This document shows, piece by piece, positions 34,112-42,885 of a stretch of DNA of 64,000 bases (position 1 is the stretch's first letter; the number at the start of each line of letters is the position of its first letter). Both the position numbers and the translations under genes were made by a program. Source of the stretch: Flectonema sp. DT1601. Taxonomy: Eukaryota > Euglenozoa > Diplonemea > Diplonemida > Diplonemidae. The notes beneath the pieces are model-generated. The model did not search any database. It had not been told where the DNA came from and saw only the letters and a program-made list of their open reading frames with translations. The DNA lies in assembly GCA_964019425.1 (NCBI GenBank), contig OZ025797.1, positions 744,001 to 808,000 on the forward strand, given 5' to 3'.

Positions 34112-34918
34112 GTGGACTTGTCTTCCTTGAGTGAAGTTACGCGCATTGGCTATGGCTTTACTAGTAACTGTGAGTCCCTCACCTCCATCGATGTTTCAGG
34201 TTTTCAGAAACTGACTACAATAGAAAATGGATTCTTAGAAAACTCAAAGTCTCTGACTAGCGTGGATTTGTCTTCCTTGAGTGAAGTTGCGAACATTGGC
34301 TATAACTTTACTAGTAACTGTGAGTCCCTCACCTCCATCGATGTTTCAGGTTTTCAGAAACTGACTACAATAGAAAATGGATTCTTAGAAAACTCAAAGT
34401 CTCTGACTAGCGTGGACTTGTCTTCCTTGAGTGAAGTTGCGAACATTGGCTATAACTTTACTAGTAACTGTGAGTCCCTCACCTCCATCGATGTTTCAGG
34501 TTTTCAGAAACTGACTACAATAGAAAATGGATTCTTAGAAAACTCAAAGTCTCTGACTAGCGTGGACTTGTCTTCCTTGAGTGAAGTTGCGAACATTGGC
34601 TATAACTTTACTAGTAACTGTGAGTCCCTCACCTCCATCGATGTTTCAGGTTTTCAGAAACTGACTACAATAGAAAATGGATTCTTAGAAAACTCAAAGT
34701 CTCTGACTAGCGTGGACTTGTCTTCCTTGAGTGAAGTTGCGAACATTGGCTATAACTTTACTAGTAACTGTGAGTCCCTCACCTCCATCGATGTTTCAGG
34801 TTTTCAGAAACTGACTGCCATAGGAGGTGCATTCTTGGCAAATTCAAAGTTTCTGACTACGAGACGAGGTGATGAGATGATTCCTGAGATCGGTTCCTCT
34901 AAATTCGAACCAATCTAA
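34112..34918 (+). pseudogene. Fragment of a BspA-type leucine-rich-repeat gene
   Basis: An open frame without a start codon (it begins at GTG inside a repeat) is built of five units of exactly 150 bp (50 residues). Each unit has two LRR_5/BspA-like repeats (SLTSIDVSGFQKLTTIENGF and SLTSVDLSSLSEVANIGYNF). Units 2-5 are almost identical in DNA; the last half-unit diverges, then the frame runs into unrelated sequence and stops at TAA. BspA-like repeats occur in surface adhesion proteins of bacteria and protists. No signal peptide or membrane anchor is present, so I read it as a captured gene piece rather than a whole gene. Confidence 0.7.
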
Positions 34919-35454
34919 AGTTTTACACTGTCACCAACCCCGTACCTACTGACAAGCTCTACAAAACCCACAGCTTTTGGGAAACAATAGTTCCGAGATT
35001 AAGGCGGGGGGCGCAGGGACGGGTGGAGAAGTTCTCTGCCTCGTACTTTCAGTCCTAGCTACTTCGCCAAGTGACGAATCGGAGCACACTGACGATGGAT
35101 TAACAAATACTGTTGCATCAGAACTGTGGACCAACATATTTCCCAAGTTGATTTTGGCCAGCTTTAGCAAATGGAAAATTTACCATTTAATAAAAACTAT
35201 TGCGGCGCAACACTTAAGGAACATAAAAGACATCGCAATAATACCTCTCCCGTGAAATCGTTGTACTCAGAAATGCAAAATTTTCACTTAGCAAAAATAA
35301 TTTTTTTTTTCAGACTGATATATCAGCTCCAGTTAATTTAAATATAAGTTTTCTTGTGATGAAGGCAGGGGTGTGAGAACTGATAAAGGGATAGAAATAT
35401 TTGATATCGTCAGAAAACTAATAGAGACATTGGCTTATATAAATAAAAAGAAAC
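34919..35454. other. Intergenic, no clear gene
   Basis: A 92-codon frame at 34977-35255 has no recognisable domain. Otherwise AT-rich DNA precedes the LINE tail. Confidence 0.35.
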
Positions 35455-35624
35455 ACCGCTCTTCTTACGTCCTCAGGCGGGGCCTACCTATGTTTCCTGT
35501 GTTTTCCAATTGTCAGACTTAAATTAAAAGAAAGTATAAAAGAAAGACAAACCATAGAAGTGAAAAGAACAAAAACAAAGAATCTGGAAGCACAGACGTG
35601 TAACCAAAAAAAAAAAAAAAAAAA
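35455..35624 (+). mobile_element. 5'-truncated LINE tail, same family as 50.3-55.6 kb
   Basis: It matches 55440-55617: CGCTCTTCTTACGTCCTCAG, GCCTACCTATGTTTCC, AGAAGTGAAAAGAACAAAAA, CTGGAAGCACA and GTAACC before the A-tail. Only the last 170 bp of the element is present, as usual for incomplete target-primed reverse transcription. Confidence 0.9.
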
Positions 35625-35636
35625 GAAACGGCGATT

Positions 35637-35930
35637 ATGTGGCTACATAGCTCAATTGATAGAACGCCGGTCTGCAATGGCGGAGGGTTCAAAAACCCAC
35701 CGACGGCGGTTTTTGTTTGGTGCTCAGTTTCGGTGGCAAATTACCTAAATGGAATTTTGTGGGTAACCCAGTGGTCTTTGGCCACCGTCTCCGTATTGAT
35801 CATTTGCTTTGTACTTACAGTGTCGTGAGCCCTTCCTGTCCGGGGAAGTCCTCCAACGGACCCACAACAGTTGCACTCGTCGTTGCTTATTTACTTAGTT
35901 AAATAATAAGAAGAGCGAGTATGCTCAGAA
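35637..35930 (+). repeat. tRNA-like SINE head and body
   Basis: The A-box-like TAGCTCAATTGATAGA begins at 35648, then an anticodon-arm-like CGCCGGTCTGCAATGGCGG with a TGC loop and a B-box-like GGGTTCAAAAACCC. No paired acceptor stem. The body has AGTGGTCTTTGGCCACCG, resembling AGTGGTCTTTGACCACCG in the LINE 3' region at 55315, so SINE and LINE may share a tail segment. Boundaries on the right are uncertain. Confidence 0.6.
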
Positions 35931-36316
35931 AGAATAAAAACAAAGTAGAAAGACAGGGGTTAACTGTTTGATTTTGTACGTAAAATACAAATGTTTTGTA
36001 TCATAAAAAACATAACGATAATTTAACATTAGTTCTGAGATACAGTGACTAGGTGTGATGCTTAACTTAGCCTTTTAAAGTAACTATTAGGTTTCGAGGG
36101 TAATCCATATACCTCTTACCTCTATTCTCTCATCATCAGTATGGTGTAGAAGTAAGTCAATCATCTGTTGTGACTGAAGCATCTTAGTTAGCAAGGCTAG
36201 GATGTAGTTACTTTGTTATAATGTTTATAAAAAAAACATTCTTCTTGTCATTACTAGTTCGTAGCGCACTACTAGTGGAGCACTCTTCTACAATAAGTGT
36301 AGAAAGTATAAGATGA
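35931..36316. other. Intergenic
   Basis: AT-rich, with no gene or repeat recognised. Confidence 0.35.
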
Positions 36317-36871
36317 TTAATTATCAAGATCTGATGCATAATCTGATACATCTTCAAAATCATGTAAAACAGGAGTCGAAGGAGTATCTAAGATGTTCGT
36401 AACGTTCTCTTTATCTTCACTTTTAGGTGTGTTGATATCTTCTTGTTTGGCTCGTTTCTTTCGTACATCTTTTCTTAGTAGCGGCTGCATAGGGCTTTCA
36501 GAATTTAATCTCTTTGTATATTTCGACTTCTCCTTCTTTTTTGCTGAAGCGACTAGCATCTTATTAACCTCAACTTTGATCTTGCGTTTACTTTTAGATC
36601 CGTTCTTATTCTCTAACTTTTTTCTCTTGTCCTTGTCCATGTATCCATTAAATTCGATTATTGGAATCGGGCTTTCAGAATTTAATCTTTTGCGGGTATC
36701 TCTTTTTGGTGTAGATAGTGTACTATCCTCTTTCTCAAGAATTTGTGTTACTAGTTTTGCACCTCTTTTGATAGACCGCATGTTTAGTTTCTTCTTCTCC
36801 TTGATGACCATTGTGACCTTGTTGGGGCCATCACTGTTGTTAACTTCATACGTTGTATTATCATGATCCAT
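36317..36871 (-). CDS. Lysine-rich protein of the 36-40 kb block
   Basis: 184 codons from an ATG. Very rich in Lys/Arg/Ser/Asp with an RLNSESP motif used twice, ending in an acidic tail (DVSDYASDLDN). It looks disordered and basic, like a nucleic-acid-binding or nuclear protein. No family recognised. It is the last of several minus-strand frames that follow one another and is separated by 130 bp from the next. Confidence 0.4.
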   Translation of the reverse strand: MDHDNTTYEVNNSDGPNKVTMVIKEKKKLNMRSIKRGAKLVTQILEKEDSTLSTPKRDTRKRLNSESPIPIIEFNGYMDKDKRKKLENKNGSKSKRKIKVEVNKMLVASAKKKEKSKYTKRLNSESPMQPLLRKDVRKKRAKQEDINTPKSEDKENVTNILDTPSTPVLHDFEDVSDYASDLDN

Positions 36872-37000
36872 GTAATATGGAAAGTCCTTTGAGGCTCTGA
36901 ATATTGCGCATATGTGGACATGATCAATAATTGATTTTTTAGTCTTGAAGCAATATTTACATTTCCTCTTGATATGCGTTGTATCTTTGGGGTTGTATCT

Positions 37001-37726
37001 TTAGGATGGTTCTGACGAGGATGTTGTCGTTGGCACGTCGGTCATTGAGTTCTCAACTATTGTATTAACTTCTGTTGCCTTTTCTAGTTCAACATGCGAC
37101 GTTGTCTCATCTTTCTTACTTCCGGTTTCATCTTTAAGTTGGGGAAGTGTCTTACTAGATTCTTCATTGATAGGTTCCGATGTTTTATCCTTAATCTGCG
37201 TATGTGGTTGCGTAATGACTTTAATTTTAGGGATAATTGACTCGTGAGATCCATTATTGAAAGCTTTCTTTTTGGATTGCTTCATAGCATGTTTATGAGA
37301 CAGTATATTGGACTTTTTGTTACGTTTTGAACAAGGTTCAAGGGTATCACTTAAACTTTCCGGCATTGAAGTTACGGGGTTCATACTATCTTCTGTGTCT
37401 ATGACAACAGTGTTATTTCGTGCTGCTGTTTTCGGGGTTGTAACTTTTAACGATGGTGCAGTGTATGTTGTAACAATCTTGTTAGGTTGCCTATTCATTG
37501 CTAAATCATAAATAAGCTCCCGATTGTGTCCATTCCAACAAGTTAGTGGTTCTTGTGGGACAGTCTTGTTGGTTGTCGGGGTTTTGATTTTGCCTCCCGA
37601 CTTTTGTTTTACCGGTGTTTCAAGTCGATGTTCAGGTGTTTCTAAACGGTGGTGATATAGCCTCAGTCGCAAAGAGGCTATTGTTTCTGACCTCCATATG
37701 AACATTAGTTTGTAGTGGTGAAGCAA
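37001..37726 (-). CDS. Thr/Lys-rich frame of the 36-40 kb block
   Basis: 241 codons of low-complexity sequence (TTSHVELEKATEV, RNKKSNILSHKHAMKQSKKK). It overlaps the next frame upstream by about 95 bp in another phase, so splicing or a shared transcript is possible. I cannot define exon borders. No domain recognised. Confidence 0.35.
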   Translation of the reverse strand: MLHHYKLMFIWRSETIASLRLRLYHHRLETPEHRLETPVKQKSGGKIKTPTTNKTVPQEPLTCWNGHNRELIYDLAMNRQPNKIVTTYTAPSLKVTTPKTAARNNTVVIDTEDSMNPVTSMPESLSDTLEPCSKRNKKSNILSHKHAMKQSKKKAFNNGSHESIIPKIKVITQPHTQIKDKTSEPINEESSKTLPQLKDETGSKKDETTSHVELEKATEVNTIVENSMTDVPTTTSSSEPS

Positions 37727-39176
37727 GTTCGTTTGCGTTGATACTGTTGTTGTCGATAACTATAGGCATATGAATACCAGTCTGCGGTGGTGAAATATAC
37801 TCGAATGTCTCGAGACTGTTGTTGTTAATTACCGTATGAACACCCGTATGTGGTGGTGCAATAGGCTCAATTACGTTGAGATCATTGTTATTGATCAACA
37901 TATGTACATCCGTTTGTGGTGGTGATATCTCGTTGTAGCTATTGTTATCGACATCGGTAAGGCAAGTTTTATGAATTGAGTCGTTACTCTTTTTCTTGGC
38001 ACTTATAAGGGTATCCACATGTGGTGGTGGGATGATGTCAATATCATATAGACTTCTGTTATTGACGGCAATCACCGTGTCAATATCAATATCCATCCGA
38101 GTTGGTGAAGTAACATCTGTTGGGCTCTTAGTATCATGGGTAGTTGGCGGTGAGATGGCAACAATGCTGTCCCCGTTGTGATAGACTTGTGGGGGTGAGA
38201 TGGCAGCAATTGTATTTACTTTGTATATTCTCGGGGGTGATACCGCCATGACTTGACACCCAGATGAGCTGTGATATAGGTTACGAAAGTTTGGGATGGT
38301 TGGTATAATCTGCGGTGTTGCAATTATAAGTGTTGTATTTTCGTAATTAAATTGTGTATCCGTATTATAAAGTGGACCAGTTAGAATAGTGGTCATTGGT
38401 GATTCCATATGTACATCGGTATTTGATGTAGCATATTCCATATGACATAAGTTAGTATTCTGATTGGTGTTCAAGATATGATTGGGAAACTTAGTGAGCT
38501 TTGTGGTTCCACTTACAAAATCATTTGACTTTTGATCTTCAGAAGTTATGTAATCAGTGATGTCGAAGTGAGTATTGGGTTTAGAAGCCTTGTTAGCAAC
38601 AACTATTGCTTCCTTATCGTCCAAATCCACATCTTGCTGACCTATTTTTGGATCTAGGTGTGTATCTATCTCTGGGTTTTGAATGACTTCCTTTGGATCT
38701 TGGGTGACTTTCTTTGGATCTTGAATGACTTCCTTTGGTTCTTGAATGACTCCCTTTGGTTCTTGAATGACTTCCTTTGGTTCTTGAATGACTTCCTTTG
38801 GTTCTTGAATGACTTTCTTTGGTTCTTGAATGACTTCCTTCGGTTCTTGAATGGCTTTCTTTGGTTCTTGAATGACTTCCTTATGAGTAGTATTTTCATT
38901 CGAAGATCTCAAATCCAATGGATCTGCAGCTTTAGCTGTTGTAGAGATATCATCCTCTTCAAATTTCTGTAACATCTCGTATAACAGTGCTGTGTCATCG
39001 TTATCATTCGTCTTTTGACTAAGAGTATCTTTCTCTTGTTTGTTTTCCATGTGGGGCTCCATTGTTGGATAGTCGAGGTTCGGAAATTGGGGTTTCTCCA
39101 TGATTGTTTTTTGCAGGGCAGAATGCGAAGTGATAGTCAAATGTTTCATAACTTGGAGTGTGTTGAATGATATCAT
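37632..39176 (-). CDS. Repeat-rich frame: VIQEPKE and ISPPQT repeats
   Basis: 514 codons. The N-terminal third contains about ten copies of a 7-residue repeat (VIQEPKE, 38690-38880). The C-terminal part has roughly 25-residue repeats (ISPPQTDVHMLINNNDL and variants). Asn/Thr-rich between. Such tandem, low-complexity sequence suggests a disordered linker or surface protein. No catalytic motif seen. Confidence 0.4.
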   Translation of the reverse strand: MISFNTLQVMKHLTITSHSALQKTIMEKPQFPNLDYPTMEPHMENKQEKDTLSQKTNDNDDTALLYEMLQKFEEDDISTTAKAADPLDLRSSNENTTHKEVIQEPKKAIQEPKEVIQEPKKVIQEPKEVIQEPKEVIQEPKGVIQEPKEVIQDPKKVTQDPKEVIQNPEIDTHLDPKIGQQDVDLDDKEAIVVANKASKPNTHFDITDYITSEDQKSNDFVSGTTKLTKFPNHILNTNQNTNLCHMEYATSNTDVHMESPMTTILTGPLYNTDTQFNYENTTLIIATPQIIPTIPNFRNLYHSSSGCQVMAVSPPRIYKVNTIAAISPPQVYHNGDSIVAISPPTTHDTKSPTDVTSPTRMDIDIDTVIAVNNRSLYDIDIIPPPHVDTLISAKKKSNDSIHKTCLTDVDNNSYNEISPPQTDVHMLINNNDLNVIEPIAPPHTGVHTVINNNSLETFEYISPPQTGIHMPIVIDNNSINANELASPLQTNVHMEVRNNSLFATEAISPPFRNT

Positions 39177-39633
39177 ATCCTGTATACTCTGTATCTTTTC
39201 CGATAAATAAGATATAGTGAGTGTATGCTAATCTACGTGTAATTATAATGAATGGAAAGTGTTTTAGGTTTTGTTCTTTGAGTATATTGTTGACTTTATC
39301 TAAATCTTCTGTGCTGGTACAATGGTGTATTTCTAAGGGCAGATGAATCTTAATTGTCTCATATATGACTAATTGGTGAAACCATCCATCAGGATTAAAT
39401 TGGAACATTTCAACCAATCCTAACCACTTCATTTCTTGTGTTGCCAACTCATCTTGGATCTTAAAGGCTTTAGATATCTGAATTCTCTCGATGTTCAGAT
39501 AATCAGCCATAAAATTAATGGTGGCCCAACCACACTCACCGCTGTTAAGGCCTTCAGCTGGTTTAGTGTGCATAGAAATAGGAAGCCTTTTATCGATCGA
39601 AATATCCCATTCAGGACCTCTATCATTCTTCAT
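39019..39633 (-). CDS. Cysteine-protease-like (OTU/papain-order) frame
   Basis: 204 codons. LNSGECGWATINFMADYL resembles the active-site Cys box of papain-fold/OTU proteases, and about 120 residues later THYILFIGKDTEYTGYDIIQ could supply the His and Asp. The order Cys then His fits OTU or papain, not the adenovirus-type order. Assignment is tentative. It lies between a frame with conserved CLIC-type cysteines and the repeat-rich frame, all on the minus strand. Confidence 0.4.
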   Translation of the reverse strand: MKNDRGPEWDISIDKRLPISMHTKPAEGLNSGECGWATINFMADYLNIERIQISKAFKIQDELATQEMKWLGLVEMFQFNPDGWFHQLVIYETIKIHLPLEIHHCTSTEDLDKVNNILKEQNLKHFPFIIITRRLAYTHYILFIGKDTEYTGYDIIQHTPSYETFDYHFAFCPAKNNHGETPISEPRLSNNGAPHGKQTRERYS

Positions 39634-39643
39634 AACCAGTTTA

Positions 39644-40075
39644 TCAGTCTGAGATTTTGAATATTACTTTCCGTATATTTACTTGTAATTGGGAAATAAT
39701 AACCTCCATTAGTACGACCAACAACCATGTGACATTCGCATGTTTGTTAATTATTTCACGGGTTGTCTTACCCTGGTCGTATGATAGAATACTGATGTTA
39801 ACAGGTAGTATTTTGTCGAAGTCTTTGCAAAATTTGGTTATTTTAAATATCCCATTGCGATATTTAATATCCAAAGCATCAATCTGTGTCTCAGTGTTCT
39901 TGTTTATTGCGGTGGAACATATTAGACATTGATCTGGGTTGTTAGTGATTGAGTGACTTGCAATCCGGAATGCAGTAACCATGGTGTTATTACATTTTTT
40001 GGGTTTTGCATACCCAACGTTCTTATCGAGTAACATGTTATAAATGTCATCTCGTCCATTCAGTTGTAGTATTAC
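39644..40075 (-). CDS. Unidentified frame abutting the Cys-rich array
   Basis: About 140 codons (DDIYNMLLDKNVGYAKPKKC, then DQCLICSTAINKNTETQID) with no recognised domain. Upstream, the frame runs into the Cys-rich repeat array; the switch is abrupt at about 40065-40075, so the junction looks like a recombination or insertion point. Confidence 0.35.
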   Translation of the reverse strand, partial: VILQLNGRDDIYNMLLDKNVGYAKPKKCNNTMVTAFRIASHSITNNPDQCLICSTAINKNTETQIDALDIKYRNGIFKITKFCKDFDKILPVNISILSYDQGKTTREIINKHANVTWLLVVLMEVIISQLQVNIRKVIFKISD

Positions 40076-42720
40076 AGTATTGTCCGATAGCTGTGCAGTT
40101 CGGTGCATGCACTTTGCACTCATCGAAGGTGCAAACAGCTGCAGCACCAACCGCGTTATCAATTGAAGGTGGCTGACACTCGCAAGTGAAATCGTTTTGC
40201 GACGGACAGGTCTTGTCAGCATCATAACAAGCCTGGCTAGCAGTGGTGCAGGTGGGGCTTGTGAGACATTCATCACAGACACATTCAGCAATCTTAGCAG
40301 TAGCCGATCCAACAGCTGGTGCAACACAAGTACAGGTCCAATCAGAAGTGCTAGTTGGGTCTTTGTTCACATCAGCACAAGTCTGGCCAACAGCAGTGCA
40401 CGTAGTGTTAGCACAAGTTGGGCAGTTCATAATAGTACACTCATCAAGTTCACAAATAGCATTCTTGGCGTTGCTCATGTCTCTTCCAACCTCAACGTTT
40501 GGAGGAAGGCAGTGACAGACCCAAGTGTTGTCATTCAAAAGATCTGGATCATTACAGTATTGTCCGATAGCTGTGCAGTTCGGTGCATGCACTTTGCACT
40601 CATCGAAGGTGCAAACAGCTGCAGCACCAACCGCGTTATCAATTGAAGGTGGCTGACACTCGCAAGTGAAATCGTTTTGCGATGGACAGGCCTTACATTC
40701 ATCACAGACACATTCAGCAACCTTGGCAGTTGCCGATCCAACAGCTGGTGCAACACATGTGCAAGTCCAGTCACTAGTGCTCGAAATATCTGCGTCCAAG
40801 CAAGTTTGGCCAACAGCAGTACAAGCTCCATTGGAACAGGTTGCACAAGTTTTATCACACTCTAATAATTCACATTCAGCTAGTTTAATAGTCGCCACAG
40901 CCATAGTTTTTGGTGTTTGTGGATCAATACATTCACAATACCAGTCACCAAGAGCTAGTGGATTGGTGTCAGGGTCAACGCAGTTTTGACCGTTGAGGAG
41001 ACAGAGGTTTCCACTGCCAGAGTCGGCACATGTGGCGCATTGAATTTCGCATTCATTTAAGGTACAATTTGCTACTCCGGTAAGTTGTGTGTTCGTTGGG
41101 AATAATCCTGTTGCTGGAGGAACACATTCACAAACCCAGTCACCAGTAGATGAAGGTGTCGGGTCAAGATCATCACAAGTCTGTCCAGCACTTAAACAGG
41201 TGGCCTCATGCATTGGACATTCACCAGGGTAGTCACACATAGCTGGCCCACCTACATTAGAAGTACCCGCATTTATAGCTGGGGGTACACATTCGCACTC
41301 CCAGTCGTTCAAGCTTGTAGGGCTGGTATTTGGGTCAACGCAAATCTGTCCAACTTGGTGGCAGTCCTTTTCGTGTTCATGACATTCGTTAACAATACAC
41401 GTTGCAGCCTGGGCTACTGCGAAATCATATGCTGGCGGTACGCAGGTACAAACCCAGTTAGTTCTGTTTGAAGCAGTCAGGGTCATGACAAGTCTGTCCA
41501 ACACCAGTACAAACATTATTAGAACAAGTAGCACAAGACTCAACGCATTCATCAATTGTACAATGCGCTGCGCTTACGAGTGCTGTTCCAGACTCCGGGG
41601 CAGCACAGGTACAGTTCCAGTCTCCAGTCTTATTTGCTGAAGTGTCTGCATCTAAACATGTTTGACCAACAGCACTACAAGTTGTATCGGCACAGGTTGG
41701 GCAATTTTTAACACACTCATCAAGAACACAGTCAGCAGTTCTGCCAACAGCTTCACCCTCTGATGGTGGCGGACAAACGCACTTCCAATCATCTTCAATC
41801 AGTGGACCAGGATCCTCACAAGTCTGACCAACATTGGTACAGGTGTCCCCATGCAGGGTACATTCACCAAAGCTGCAGTCAGCCACCATTGCAATAGCCG
41901 TAGTGTTTGCAGGGGGAGGACAGATGCACTCCCAGTCACTGAGGGACTTGGAATCCTGGTTGGTGTCACGGCACTCCTGAGTGGCATCACTACAGGTGGT
42001 ACCGGCACAGGTTGCGCACATCTCCTTGCACTCATCAGGAATACAACTTGCAGTGTTGGCAATTGCACTTCCGTGTGAAGGGGGTGGGCAAGTGCAGACC
42101 CAGTCAGATGTTGACTTGTCAGATGTGTTTGGGTCAGCACAGTCCTGTCCCTCCTTTGAGCAGGCATCTCCGGCACAAGTTGCGCAAGTCTTGGCACATT
42201 CATCGAGAACGCAGTCGGCAACGTCGCCTACCTTGTTCCCAACAGAAGGGGCAACACACTTGCACAGCCAATCATCTTCAATCAGTGGACCAGGATCCTC
42301 ACAAGTCTGACCAACATTGGTACAGGTGTCCCCATGCAGGGTACATTCATCAAAGCTGCAGCCACCATTGCAATAGCCGTAGTGTTTGCAGGAGGAGGGC
42401 AGATGCACTCCCAGTCACTGAGGGACTTGGAATCCTGGTTGGTGTCACGGCACTCCTGAGTGGCATCACTACAGGTGGTACCGGCACAGGTTGCGCACAT
42501 CTCCTTGCACTCATCAAGAATACAACTTGCAGTGTTGGCAATCGCACTTCCGATCGATGGCATTGGCAAGTGCAGACCCAGTCAGATGTGTTTGGATCAG
42601 CACAGTCCTGTCCCTCCTTTGAGCAGGCATCTCCGGCACAAGTTGCACAAGTCTTGACACATTCATCAAGAACGCAGTCGGCAACGTTGCCTACCTTGTT
42701 CCCAACAGAAGGGGTAGTAC
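40066..42720 (-). CDS. Cys-rich EGF-like tandem repeat protein, incomplete
   Basis: On the minus strand, about sixteen repeats of 45-55 residues share the pattern DEC...CATCAGxxCSxxGQxCxDPN...SDWxCxCxPPxxGxA. Such EGF-like arrays occur in large surface or secreted proteins. There is no start, signal peptide or anchor; the array is open at both ends and is carried in more than one frame (40047-41555, 41458-42408 and up to 42720). Two internal duplications are visible: about 41800-42240 versus 42280-42700, and 40066-40200 versus 40551-40690. Probably a broken or partial host gene; alternatively exons of one with the ends elsewhere. Confidence 0.6.
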
Positions 42721-42885
42721 TGTTGGATTGTTTTCTTCTCAGGGGTGACGGGTAGTTCCTTGTCATATCTCCAATTTGTCTTGAAAAAGAATTGCTGGAG
42801 GTTATCTCTCTGTTTCGGAAAATCCCGTAGTATGTGCTAAGAATGAAATCTTTGTATTGTGGGAAGAGGCTCTTCTTTGAGTCGC

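Noticed and set aside
38658-38972. Plus-strand ORF with LNDFLWF repeats
   Set aside because: Mirror of the minus-strand VIQEPKE repeat; no independent support.
36317-40075. Polinton or other capsid-bearing element
   Set aside because: No polymerase, packaging ATPase, capsid or integrase signature was seen, and the protease-like motif order is Cys then His.
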